Origin: Hoeflea_A sp965204935
GTDB lineage: Bacteria > Pseudomonadota > Alphaproteobacteria > Rhizobiales > Rhizobiaceae
Length of the DNA stretch: 64,000 bases
Assembly (NCBI RefSeq): GCF_965204935.1
Contig: NZ_CBDBFO010000001.1
Strand: one strand, 5' to 3'
Shown here piece by piece: positions 27,976-36,360 of this stretch (position 1 is its first letter; each line of letters starts with the position of its first letter). The notes below the pieces were generated by a model. The model was not told the DNA's origin. It ran no database searches and saw only the letters and a list, made by a program, of their open reading frames with translations. A program made the position numbers and the translations under genes.

Positions 27976-28863
27976 TTAGCCGCCGTTTCCGTTGCCGTTT
28001 CCGTTTCCGTTCCCGTTCCCGTTTCCGTTGCCGTTCCCGTTCCCGTTCCCGTTCCCGTTTCCGTTGCCGTTCCCGTTTCCGTTTCCGTTGCCGTTGCCGT
28101 TGCCGTTTCCGTTTCCGTTGCCGTTGCCGTTCCCGTTTCCGTTTCCGTTTCCGTTGCCGTTTCCGTTCCCGTTTCCGTTCCCGTTCCCGTTCCCGTTAGA
28201 ATTGCCATTGGCGTTTCCATTGGAATTGCCGTTGGCATTGCCGACCGAGTTGAGGTTCCCGAATATCGCCGCAAGGACGGAGTTGTTGGTCTTGCCAACC
28301 GAGACCTCGGCATCGGCGGCACCGCCAACACTTGCGCTCTGGCCTGCACCGACATTAACGGTTTCGCCGCCATTGTTGGCTGTCACACCGACCAGACCGC
28401 GCTGAACGGAGACTTCCGCTGCCCTCTGATTGACCTTGACGGTAAACCGCGTGCCCTTCACGACGGCGGCGAGAAACGGCGTTTTGACCCGCACATGTTT
28501 TTCATCGCGCGTTTCGACATCAAGCAGCAGGTTGCCGAATTGCTGCCGCAGCATGGTCTTTTGACCATCCTTGCCGTGGCTGATCAGGGCAGCCAGCGTA
28601 TTCGGCCTGTAAAGAATCATCTCTTCGCCGCGGCTGAGCTGCAGCCGGCCGCGCCGGCCGGTATGGATCCAGCTCGCTTCCGGTATCTGCATGCCGCGTG
28701 TAATCGGATGCCAGTTTTTGCTGTCGATCGTGTAATAAGCCGGCTTGCTGACCTTGGTTGCGACCCAGTCTTGCGCGATCGCGGCGGCCAGGAAACCGAA
28801 CAGGAGCACAATCGACAAGGCAACAACCTTATACAATCGGCCAATTTCTTTTGCTGATGTCAT
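27976..28863 (-). CDS. Secreted FecR-domain protein with C-terminal Gly-Asn repeat
   Basis: A 295-residue protein. A signal peptide (VALSIVLLFGFLAAAIAQ) precedes a FecR-type domain (SKPAYYTI to about residue 185; core TPFLAAVVKGTRFTVKV and EVSVQRGLVGV). After about residue 195 the chain becomes Gly/Asn rich and ends in 35 Gly-Asn units. The ATG at 28863 follows AGGGGGTAG; a GTG-type start 13 codons upstream is less likely. The FecR domain may serve the CHASE2 protein encoded next, by analogy with other FecR/CHASE2 pairs; no TonB receptor is nearby, so iron signalling is not indicated. Confidence 0.88.
   Translation of the reverse strand: MTSAKEIGRLYKVVALSIVLLFGFLAAAIAQDWVATKVSKPAYYTIDSKNWHPITRGMQIPEASWIHTGRRGRLQLSRGEEMILYRPNTLAALISHGKDGQKTMLRQQFGNLLLDVETRDEKHVRVKTPFLAAVVKGTRFTVKVNQRAAEVSVQRGLVGVTANNGGETVNVGAGQSASVGGAADAEVSVGKTNNSVLAAIFGNLNSVGNANGNSNGNANGNSNGNGNGNGNGNGNGNGNGNGNGNGNGNGNGNGNGNGNGNGNGNGNGNGNGNGNGNGNGNGNGNGNGNGNGNGG
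27985..28194 (-). repeat. 35-unit hexanucleotide repeat (GGN AAC) in the FecR gene
   Basis: Every unit reads GTTNCC on the plus strand with N only T, G or C, giving 35 in-frame Gly-Asn dipeptides. Asn is always AAC; Gly varies among GGA, GGC and GGG, so it is not a pure slippage tract. The unit length of 6 means copy-number change would alter protein length without a frameshift. Imperfect GlyAsn(Ala/Ser) units precede it. Confidence 0.95.
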
Positions 28864-28962
28864 AGTACTACCCCCTACTAAGGGGATAAATTGAAGTAAC
28901 AACGCTAAGAAATAATTGAATTTCTTGATTTACATAAAATTGACGCCGACCAACCAGAAGTG

Positions 28963-30843
28963 CTAGCCGAAGCAATCATGCAACCAAACTTCCCGCTCCT
29001 CGACGACACGCGGGACGCCCGGCGGCGGCGTGAATTCGACATTGAAGATAATGGAGAACGTGGCAAGTTGAGCACCGTCAGGGTTGGCCACGCTCCATGC
29101 CCGGCACAGATAGCGCGCATAGTTCAGGGCAAGGAACTGCCGGACCGGCAGATAGGACTGGTCCTCCAGATTGGACAGGAACTTGCGCCAGCGGTAATTC
29201 TCGTAAACAGACGAAACAACGTCAGGCCGCGATGTGTCGGCATTGCCTCTCTTCGCGCTATAGACGTCGACGACCGTTCCGTCGGTCAACCTTCCTTCTA
29301 TGACCGGCCATGGACTGGTCAGCTCAGGATGCGGCGCGAACATGGTCCAGTACTGGAAAAGGCCGAGGCTTTGCCGGGCAATGACCAACCTTTCCGGCAG
29401 GGTCCAGTTTGCACCCGGCAGGGTCGAGACATTCTGAACGGTTATGAAGACCAGGAATACACCGGCGAGGCAATTTGTTGCCCAGCCGGCGCGCCGGGGG
29501 ATCGTTCGCCAGGGCAAAAGGCGGTCCGAGATGCCGGCCAGCCCCGCTCGGTTGGCGGCAACAAGGTCATAGGACCGGTCGCCCAGCCAGACAATCGGCC
29601 GCGCGCCCATGGTGGTCGCAAGCGGCCTCAAAACCGGCGACCCGCGCACAAGCTGTCGCATGGCCTGCCACTTCATGAAATTGCCATCGGTGTTGGAAAC
29701 GACCCATGAATTGTTGTCTTCGAGCAGTCGACCGATCGGCGGATCGTCCTGTGCCGGCCTGATCGGCGTATTGCCGAGGAACAGGAACATGCGCAGGATA
29801 CGGCAGGCCTTCAGGCAGAACATACAGTCCCGATCGTACCAGATTGCAAGTGCTTCGGACCGGCGCCGCGCCAACCGCTCCGCAAGCCCGTCCCACACCG
29901 AACCGGGCAGAAATGTCAGGTTCATGATGATCGACACCACCGGAAACAGCCCGATCTCCAGGCACAGCAGAAAACCGAGATGCATCGTGATGAAGGCGCA
30001 CATAAAGAGGATGCGCAAGGACCGGTGGAAGAACGGCGAGAAGATCAGGATGGGGCCGATCAGTTCAAGCCAGTAGACATAGTAGGTCAGTGCCTGCAAC
30101 AGCGGCTCGAACTGGCGGAACCACAAGCCGAACGGCGTGACCATGTAGTCAAGATTGAGTGCGTAGTAGACGGCGGTGCCGTCCGGTATCCACCGTGCAT
30201 CGGTTTTCAGCATCGCGCTGAAAAAATACATCGACATGCCCTGCACCAGCAGCGCCAGCGTGGCGATCGAAAAATACCGGTTGTCGGCCTTGTCGGAATC
30301 AGGATCGAGGGCGGCATCGACCGAATAGCGTGCGCCGAGCGGCAGGAACATCGCCCAGAAGGTCAGCAATACCGCCAGGTTGTCTTCGCCGGAAAGGATG
30401 AACGTATTGCGGTTTTGAACCGATATCAGCAGGATCCAGCTCGCAATGACGGCAATGCGCGTCTTCCACCCGATGATCATCATCATGGCGGCAACGGCGG
30501 CGATGGCGAAAAGCACTCCCTGGAATAGCGCGGATCCGTTTGCCAGGTGCAGGGAATAGGAGCCGAGCGACAGGTAATCCATCTGCACGGCGCGCGGCAT
30601 GATGCCCTGATCGGTGTAATGCGCCGTCAGGTCGCGCAATCTCAGGCAGATATCGGCCAGCAGATAAAAACCGAGAAGTATCCGGAACAGGGCAAGGGTT
30701 CGCAGATCGATCCCGAAGATGGTCCGCAGGCCGGCCGGCCGGAACCAACCGGTAGATGCCCCGCCGGCTGTCGCGTTTAATTGTTGCCGTATGCCCTGCA
30801 AGCGCCGCCCCGTCCCGCGTTGTTCGGCGTGAGAATGGCACAC
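28963..30843 (-). CDS. HTTM-domain membrane protein fused to a DCC thioredoxin-like domain
   Basis: A 626-residue protein. About residues 45-310 form the HTTM (vitamin-K-carboxylase-like) membrane domain with six or more helices (DLRTLALFRILLGFYLLADI, then SGEDNLAVLLTFWAMFLPLG). A DCC/DUF393 domain starts at about residue 336 with YDRDCMFC; the family's DxxCxxC pair is Cys340/Cys343. A further helix (about 470) and a ~130-residue soluble tail follow. HTTM and DCC genes are often neighbours; here they are one chain. It starts at GTG; its true start is uncertain as no in-frame ATG precedes the domain. It is upstream of the FecR gene by 99 bp. Function unknown. Confidence 0.8.
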   Translation of the reverse strand: MCHSHAEQRGTGRRLQGIRQQLNATAGGASTGWFRPAGLRTIFGIDLRTLALFRILLGFYLLADICLRLRDLTAHYTDQGIMPRAVQMDYLSLGSYSLHLANGSALFQGVLFAIAAVAAMMMIIGWKTRIAVIASWILLISVQNRNTFILSGEDNLAVLLTFWAMFLPLGARYSVDAALDPDSDKADNRYFSIATLALLVQGMSMYFFSAMLKTDARWIPDGTAVYYALNLDYMVTPFGLWFRQFEPLLQALTYYVYWLELIGPILIFSPFFHRSLRILFMCAFITMHLGFLLCLEIGLFPVVSIIMNLTFLPGSVWDGLAERLARRRSEALAIWYDRDCMFCLKACRILRMFLFLGNTPIRPAQDDPPIGRLLEDNNSWVVSNTDGNFMKWQAMRQLVRGSPVLRPLATTMGARPIVWLGDRSYDLVAANRAGLAGISDRLLPWRTIPRRAGWATNCLAGVFLVFITVQNVSTLPGANWTLPERLVIARQSLGLFQYWTMFAPHPELTSPWPVIEGRLTDGTVVDVYSAKRGNADTSRPDVVSSVYENYRWRKFLSNLEDQSYLPVRQFLALNYARYLCRAWSVANPDGAQLATFSIIFNVEFTPPPGVPRVVEEREVWLHDCFG

Positions 30844-30993
30844 GGTTTTTTATCGTTTGTTAACGCTGTCTGAAGTGCTGCGGCTCCGGATACCCTTGCG
30901 GCACGGGAATATGACCCGACACAAGGCCGACATACTGTTGTTGCACAACGCTCCGTTGTGATTAGATCACCAGGTCATGACAGGGATTTGCCG

Positions 30994-32151
30994 ATGCGTG
31001 TCGCAGCTTTTGCCTTGATTCTTGCCGCTGCCGGCCTTTTGACGGTCGCAACGTCCTTTTCCATGCAGGGACCCATCCGGCTGGGTGCCGTCTACAACCT
31101 GACCGGCGACTGGGCAGCCTATGGTATCCCCTCATCGCGCGGAGCGAAGCTTCACGCCGAACAGATCAACGGCGCTGGCGGGCTCTTGAGCCGGCCACTG
31201 GAATTGATCGTCAAGAACGCGAACGGAACGCCGGAGGGCGCTGCCGCTGCCGCGAGCGATATTCTTTCAGAGGCGCCAGACGTACCGGCGCTTTTCGGCC
31301 TTTCGGGCAGCGATCAGGCCCGTGCCGCAGGTGAGGTCTCCGCCAAGGCGCAACGCGTCTTTGTCACTTCCGGAGCAACATCGCCGCAGTTGCCGCTCCA
31401 GGTGCCGGAATATCTTTTCCTCGCCTGTTTCGGCGACAATGTGCAGGCCGCCGCTGCCGCGCAATATGCATATGACACGCTGAAGGCACGTTCCGTGACG
31501 GTGCTCTATGATGCCAGCCACACCTACACGCGGCTCCTGCAGGATTATTTCATCCGCAGCTTAAAGGCGCTCGGCGGGGAGGTTGTTTCCGCGATCAAGT
31601 TTCAGGGCGCGGAAAAATTCACCAATGCAATGACGCGTGCTTCGGCATCTGATGCCTTCTTCGTTTCCGCGGAAACGCCGGCCAACGCCTTTGCCTTCGC
31701 CAAGGCGATGCGCGAGGCCGGTTTCGATCAGCCGATCATCGGCGGTGACGGATATGACGGCGATTCGGTCTGGAGTGCCGACCCGGACCTCAAAGACATC
31801 TATTTCACCACCCACGCCTATTTTGCCGCGGACAATCCCTCACCCCGCGCGCAGTTTTTTGCTGAAGCCTACGCCGGCGCCTATGACGGCGCCGTGCCTG
31901 ACGGCTTTGCCGGCCTCGGTTACGATACCGTTGGTCTTCTGACGACCGCGATCCAGAATGCCGGCTCTTCCGAGCCGGAAAAACTGCTGCAGGCGCTGGG
32001 GTCGATCGAGGATTATGAAGGCGTGACCGGAACCATCAGTTTCTCCGGCGGCAGCCATGTCCCGCGAAAATCGGTGACGATCCTTGAGATCGCCGACGGC
32101 AAGCGCAGCTTTGTCACCGAAATCATGCCGACCCAGATCCCGAGCCCCTGA
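30994..32151 (+). CDS. Periplasmic binding protein, branched-chain amino-acid (LivJ) type, orphan
   Basis: A 385-residue protein with a short signal peptide or anchor (AAFALILAAAGLLTVATSF) and a type I binding fold: IRLGAVYNLTGDWAAYG at the start, INGAGGLLSRPLELI, then a hinge and GDGYDGDSVW in the second lobe. No permease or ATPase gene is near, so it may feed a transporter encoded elsewhere or act as a sensor. The ATG at 30994 was chosen over upstream starts to give a normal signal peptide. Confidence 0.88.
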   Translation: MRVAAFALILAAAGLLTVATSFSMQGPIRLGAVYNLTGDWAAYGIPSSRGAKLHAEQINGAGGLLSRPLELIVKNANGTPEGAAAAASDILSEAPDVPALFGLSGSDQARAAGEVSAKAQRVFVTSGATSPQLPLQVPEYLFLACFGDNVQAAAAAQYAYDTLKARSVTVLYDASHTYTRLLQDYFIRSLKALGGEVVSAIKFQGAEKFTNAMTRASASDAFFVSAETPANAFAFAKAMREAGFDQPIIGGDGYDGDSVWSADPDLKDIYFTTHAYFAADNPSPRAQFFAEAYAGAYDGAVPDGFAGLGYDTVGLLTTAIQNAGSSEPEKLLQALGSIEDYEGVTGTISFSGGSHVPRKSVTILEIADGKRSFVTEIMPTQIPSP

Positions 32152-32157
32152 GTTGGC

Positions 32158-32700
32158 CTAAAGCAGTTCTTCGGTGGCGACAACCTTCGCATAGCTCATG
32201 GCCAGCGGCGCCATGAAGGCGGCATGCACCTGCGCAGCGTCTACGGTGACGCCGCCGAAGACGGCCTCCTTTGCACCGCATGCGTCCTCGGCCACCGTGA
32301 CGGCATAACCGAAATCCGAAGCGGCACGGGTGGTTGCGTCGATACACATCTGGCTCATGGCGCCGCAGATCACCAGATCGGTAATGCCTGCGGCATCAAG
32401 ATCCTGCTTCAGCGAAGTGTCCTGAAAACTGTTCGCCCTGTGCTTGAGGATCACGGCCTCGCCGGCAAGCGGCGCAACGGAGCTGTGATGCTGGGCGCCG
32501 TTCGAGCCCGGCCGGAAGAACGGCGCATCCGGCGACGGGATTTCGTGACGGATGTGGACGACCATGTCGCCATTGGCACGGGCGCTTTCCAGGAGTCGCG
32601 CCGCATTGGCAGCAGCTTTTTCCATCAGGTGGACGGGCCAGTCGCCGCCCTCGAAGTAGTCGTTCTGGATATCGACGAGGACGAGTGCTTTTTTGGTCAT
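32158..32700 (-). CDS. Cysteine hydrolase, isochorismatase/nicotinamidase superfamily
   Basis: A 180-residue enzyme with the catalytic triad visible: Asp in LVDIQNDYF, Lys in VILKHRANSF, Cys in SQMCIDATTR. The superfamily hydrolyses amides and vinyl ethers; the exact substrate is not shown. It is divergent from a GlxA-type regulator gene, 86 bp away, a frequent pairing that suggests regulation by it. Confidence 0.9.
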   Translation of the reverse strand: MTKKALVLVDIQNDYFEGGDWPVHLMEKAAANAARLLESARANGDMVVHIRHEIPSPDAPFFRPGSNGAQHHSSVAPLAGEAVILKHRANSFQDTSLKQDLDAAGITDLVICGAMSQMCIDATTRAASDFGYAVTVAEDACGAKEAVFGGVTVDAAQVHAAFMAPLAMSYAKVVATEELL

Positions 32701-32786
32701 GTGTTTCTCCTTTAGGAGCCTTTGTGCACTTCACGCCTGCAATTGAGAACTGGCGTAAATGACATTTGATATGCCATATTCGCCAA

Positions 32787-33722
32787 ATGGGACGACAATC
32801 CACCGACGCTTCCATTGCGATCATGGCCTATCCGGGCGTCCAGATGTCCGCGGTTCTCGGCCTGGAGGATCTTTTCATGATCGCCAGCGGCAACAGCAGA
32901 CGTGAGGGAGGCCCGGAGCTGCGCGTCTCGCAACTGGCGCAAGCAGCTGCCACGGAAGACTGCGGCGCGTATGATGCCGTCATACTGCCGCCCAACCTCA
33001 CAGGAGCGCGCGGTGCGGAGGCGGTCGAAACGCAGGAATGGCTGAACAGGCAGCATGCCGCCGGGACCATCATGTGCTCCGTCTGTGCCGGAGCATTCTT
33101 TCTGGGCCATGCCGGCCTGCTTGCCGGGCGGCCGGCAACAACCCATTGGGCGCTGGAAGACGAATTCCGTGCAGCCTTCCCGGATGTGCATCTCGCCCCT
33201 GAGCATCTGATTGTCGACGACAACGACATCGTTACCGCCGGAGGTCTGATGGCGTGGCTCGATCTCGGCCTGTTCGTCGTCAACCGTTTCCTCGGTCCGC
33301 AGACGGTTTCGCAGACAGCGCGGCACCTGCTCATCGATCCGGGCGGGCGCGAGCAACGCAACTACCGCAGCTTCCGGCCGCCGCTTGGCCACGGCGATGC
33401 TGCAATCCTGAAAATCCAGCACTGGCTTGAAGCCCATTGCGATGAAGGCGTCGCGATCAACGATCTGGCGATGCGTTCGCATCTTTCGCAGCGCACGTTC
33501 CTGCGTCGCTTCAAGGCCGCCACTGGACAAACTCCGTCCGCCTATCTGCAGAAACTGCGCATAGAGAAGGCACGCGGCTTGCTTGAGCGGACGCGTATTC
33601 CCGTCAGCGAAATCGGCTGGCGCACCGGCTACGCAGATCCGTCCGCTTTCGGCCGGCTTTTTCGACAGACCACGGGCCTGACCCCCGGCGAGTATCGAAG
33701 CCGATTCGGCATTTCAGGATAA
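32787..33722 (+). CDS. GlxA-type AraC-family transcriptional regulator
   Basis: A 311-residue protein with an N-terminal DJ-1/PfpI-like domain (AIMAYPGVQMSAVLG; CSVCAGAFFLGHAGLLAGRPATTHW) and a C-terminal AraC helix-turn-helix pair (INDLAMRSHLSQRTFLRRFK and ISEIGWRTGYADPSAFGRLF). The pair is typical of GlxA regulators that control an adjacent divergent hydrolase gene. The ATG at 32787 (MGRQST) lies within an AT-rich upstream region. Confidence 0.92.
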   Translation: MGRQSTDASIAIMAYPGVQMSAVLGLEDLFMIASGNSRREGGPELRVSQLAQAAATEDCGAYDAVILPPNLTGARGAEAVETQEWLNRQHAAGTIMCSVCAGAFFLGHAGLLAGRPATTHWALEDEFRAAFPDVHLAPEHLIVDDNDIVTAGGLMAWLDLGLFVVNRFLGPQTVSQTARHLLIDPGGREQRNYRSFRPPLGHGDAAILKIQHWLEAHCDEGVAINDLAMRSHLSQRTFLRRFKAATGQTPSAYLQKLRIEKARGLLERTRIPVSEIGWRTGYADPSAFGRLFRQTTGLTPGEYRSRFGISG

Positions 33723-33936
33723 AAATAAACTGATTAATAGTTAATTATTACTCTTTTTTCAGTCAGTATGAGGCCTGGATGCGCCCCTATCTTTCTGTCC
33801 TGGCCGGCGCGAACCGGATCCTCGTCGAATTTGCGGCTCTGTCGTGCTATCGGTTCCGTGTCAACCACGCAGCATGGGTCCAGCACAACGCCACCGCCAT
33901 GCTCAGCCTTGCCGACCGAATAAGGGGGAGAAAACC

Positions 33937-34362
33937 TTGACGCAGAACCAGAACGCCGTTGAGAAGATGAACGCCTTTCTATCCGAGGCTTTCGCGCCCT
34001 GGGTGCAGCAACTGAACATCAAGGCCGTGGAAATCACCGAATCGGGCGCGGTCTTCAACGTGCCGGCCAGCGAGGCCCTTGCGCGAACCGGCGGCATCGT
34101 CTGCGGGCAGGCCCTGTCGGCCATCGCCGACACAATCGGCGTTCTGACCCTCATCGGCCACAATAACGACGACCGCATCATGACCACGGTTGATATGACA
34201 ACCCATTTCATGCGCCCCGTCATGACCGGTGACGTGGAGGCGACGGTCACGCTTTTGTCCAATGGCAGACGCATGGCAACCGCGCGGATCGACATCCGGC
34301 AGGCAGGCAATCCGAAGGTCTGCGCCGGCGCGACCTGCGCCTACGCCTATGTCGACGGGTAG
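33937..34362 (+). CDS. PaaI-type thioesterase
   Basis: A 141-residue hot-dog protein with the PaaI pattern: a conserved GGIVCGQALSAIADT followed by STVDMTTHFMRPVMTGD. The start is a TTG at 33937, preceded by AAGGGGGAG at good spacing; no better in-frame ATG exists upstream. The family cleaves acyl-CoA esters; the substrate here is not shown. Confidence 0.85.
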   Translation: MTQNQNAVEKMNAFLSEAFAPWVQQLNIKAVEITESGAVFNVPASEALARTGGIVCGQALSAIADTIGVLTLIGHNNDDRIMTTVDMTTHFMRPVMTGDVEATVTLLSNGRRMATARIDIRQAGNPKVCAGATCAYAYVDG

Positions 34363-34363
34363 G

Positions 34364-34417
34364 ACAGGCGGGAGCGACCCCCGGTCCGACTGACTGCCTT
34401 GAGAACCGCCCGCCTGT
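34364..34417. terminator. Inverted repeat between convergent genes
   Basis: ACAGGCGGG and CCCGCCTGT are perfect 9-bp arms 36 bp apart, in the 76-bp gap between the convergent thioesterase and unknown genes. A bidirectional terminator is possible, but the loop is long and T-runs are poor. Confidence 0.3.
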
Positions 34418-34438
34418 TCTTCCGTGGCCGCTCCGCCC

Positions 34439-35101
34439 TCATGGACGTGGCAACAGGACAAGAAAATTGCGCAGGCTGTAGTAATAGTCGCTGGGTGTCC
34501 ACTGCGCTTGCGAAACGGAGCTTTCGCCAGGACCCCAGCTCTCATTGTCCAGGAGAACCTCGACAACGGCATCGCTGCTTCCCGGATTGCAGTAGAAGGT
34601 GCGAAGCCAGTGCGCTTCGGGTGCGAGATCCCCATTCAGGAGCGTCTTTCTGATCCGCTCCAGCAAATCCTGCGGAAAGCTGACATCGTCCGGCCCGAGA
34701 CAGCGCGTGACGAAGGCGCCGATATGGGCGGACCAGGCGCCGCGCGGGGATTGCCAGTCCTCGACGATGACATTGTCTTGCCGCTGCGCCCAAAGCGCGG
34801 AGAGCAAGACGTTTAGGGACCCCAGCTCGAAATTCTTCAGCGCATCCATGTAGCGCTCGCCGCCTGTTCCCACGCCGGCAAAGGATTCGTTGACCACCCG
34901 GTCCTTGCCGAACAGCACCTGGATATCGAGCCTGCCGATCTCCTGGTTTCCGATCTGGTGGAACCAGTTGCCGCGCATGGCCGGCAGTTCCTGCCCGGTA
35001 ACCAGCCAGCCCTTGTAGTGTGACAGCGCAATGCCGCGATCGTGCATGAGGACCTTGAGGTGCTCCATGACAGTGTCTGTATCCGGCACCGGTGTGCTCA
35101 C
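34439..35101 (-). CDS. Unrecognised protein, last gene of the cca operon
   Basis: A 220-residue soluble protein. The likely GTG start at 35101 is 2 bp after the cca stop; ATG at 35068 is the alternative. Notable features are a conserved-looking core GNWFHQIGNQEIGRLDIQVLFGKD, a Trp-rich stretch (EDWQSPRGAWSAHIGAF) and a C-terminal YYYSLRNFLVLLP. I cannot assign a family with confidence. Tight coupling to cca suggests shared transcription. Confidence 0.65.
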   Translation of the reverse strand: MSTPVPDTDTVMEHLKVLMHDRGIALSHYKGWLVTGQELPAMRGNWFHQIGNQEIGRLDIQVLFGKDRVVNESFAGVGTGGERYMDALKNFELGSLNVLLSALWAQRQDNVIVEDWQSPRGAWSAHIGAFVTRCLGPDDVSFPQDLLERIRKTLLNGDLAPEAHWLRTFYCNPGSSDAVVEVLLDNESWGPGESSVSQAQWTPSDYYYSLRNFLVLLPRP

Positions 35102-35103
35102 AA

Positions 35104-36360
35104 TCAAAGTCTTTCCAGCAGCTCTTTGCGCGTCAGTGTGAAGTTGCTGGCAATCCACGCCTCTTCGAGCGCTGTCATCGCAGCGCCGACTTCCGGCCCC
35201 GAAGCGAGGCCCGCCTTGAGCAAATCGCCGCCCGAAACCGGAAAGACGGGCGACGACCAGTCGCGCGCAACGTTGAGCAGGCGCGACAGAGCCGCCGCGC
35301 CCCTGAGAGCTTCATCATCGCTTTCGGCTGCCTTGCGTCGGGCGCAAAGCTGCAGGTTCAGCGTATCGGTGATCGCCTGCTTGTCTCCAAGATAGAGCAT
35401 GCGTTTTAGCGCTGTATCGGCAACGTCCTCGGCGACGGCGGGTTGCCCCGCCCATTGCACCAGCCGTTTGCGCTCACTGTTCGACATGCGCAGGCGGCTC
35501 GCCATCGCATCGAGGCGTTCCGCATCGTGCGGCACGATTGCCATGAGCCGCAGCAAAGGGTCAGCCGGCCAGTTCAGTGCCGCGCCTGTCTGCACAACGC
35601 CGAAGACCGCGTCGATACCCCATTTTTCGGATTCCGGCAGAATTTCCGAAAGCACGCCGCTCTGCCGCATCCACAACAGGGCTCGCGACGGGTCGGGTGC
35701 CGCGAGCAGGCGCTTGAGTTCCGACCAGACACGCTCGGCGGAAAGGCCCGCAAGCCCGGATTTCAAACGCGCACAGGCTTTGAGTCCCTCCGCATCCGGC
35801 CGTCCGCCGCCATACCATGCAAAGAAGCGAAAGAACCGCAGAATGCGCAGATAGTCTTCCTTGATGCGTGTTCCGGCTTCTCCGATGAACCGCACGGTCC
35901 GGCTCTCGATATCGGCGAGCCCGCCGACGAGATCGATCACATTGCCGTCCTTATCGGCGTAGAGTCCGTTGATCGTCAGATCGCGGCGATGCGCATCCTC
36001 GGACCAGTCGGCGCCATAGGCAACCGTCGCATGACGGCCATGCGATTCGATGTCGGCGCGCAGCGTGGTCACCTCGTAGGGAACGCTTTCCACGACGAGG
36101 GTCACGGTTCCGTGGTCGATCCCGGTGGGCACCGCCTTGATGCGTGCCTTTCCGGCTCTTTGAATGACGTCCTTGGGGTGCAGCGTGGTGGCGATATCGA
36201 CATCACCCACATCGAGCCCCATCAGCGTGTTGCGCACCGCGCCGCCGACGATCCTCGCCTCACCGCCCTCCGCATTCAGCAATTCCAGCACACGATGCAA
36301 TCGGCGCGCCTTGAACCAGTCCGCGCCGGCGATGGATTTCTGGCTCTCGCCGCCGTTCAT
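35104..36360 (-). CDS. cca: CCA-adding-type tRNA nucleotidyltransferase
   Basis: Adds or repairs the 3' CCA of tRNA. The 418-residue class II enzyme shows the nucleotidyltransferase head: GGAVRNTLMG, the two metal Asps in DVDIATT, then RRDLTINGLYAD and IKEDYLRILRFFRFFA. A CCA versus poly(A) polymerase distinction cannot be made by eye. The stop/start overlap ATGA with the NUDIX gene places it third in a four-gene operon. Confidence 0.93.
   Translation of the reverse strand: MNGGESQKSIAGADWFKARRLHRVLELLNAEGGEARIVGGAVRNTLMGLDVGDVDIATTLHPKDVIQRAGKARIKAVPTGIDHGTVTLVVESVPYEVTTLRADIESHGRHATVAYGADWSEDAHRRDLTINGLYADKDGNVIDLVGGLADIESRTVRFIGEAGTRIKEDYLRILRFFRFFAWYGGGRPDAEGLKACARLKSGLAGLSAERVWSELKRLLAAPDPSRALLWMRQSGVLSEILPESEKWGIDAVFGVVQTGAALNWPADPLLRLMAIVPHDAERLDAMASRLRMSNSERKRLVQWAGQPAVAEDVADTALKRMLYLGDKQAITDTLNLQLCARRKAAESDDEALRGAAALSRLLNVARDWSSPVFPVSGGDLLKAGLASGPEVGAAMTALEEAWIASNFTLTRKELLERL

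Noticed and set aside
27985..28194. CRISPR or uptake-sequence array
   Set aside because: Units are six bases with no spacers and are in frame within a gene.
27992..28405. Plus-strand open frame of Pro-Phe repeats opposite the FecR gene
   Set aside because: It is the antisense reading of the GTTNCC array; it has no start region or composition of a gene, and the minus-strand frame has a signal peptide and a FecR domain.
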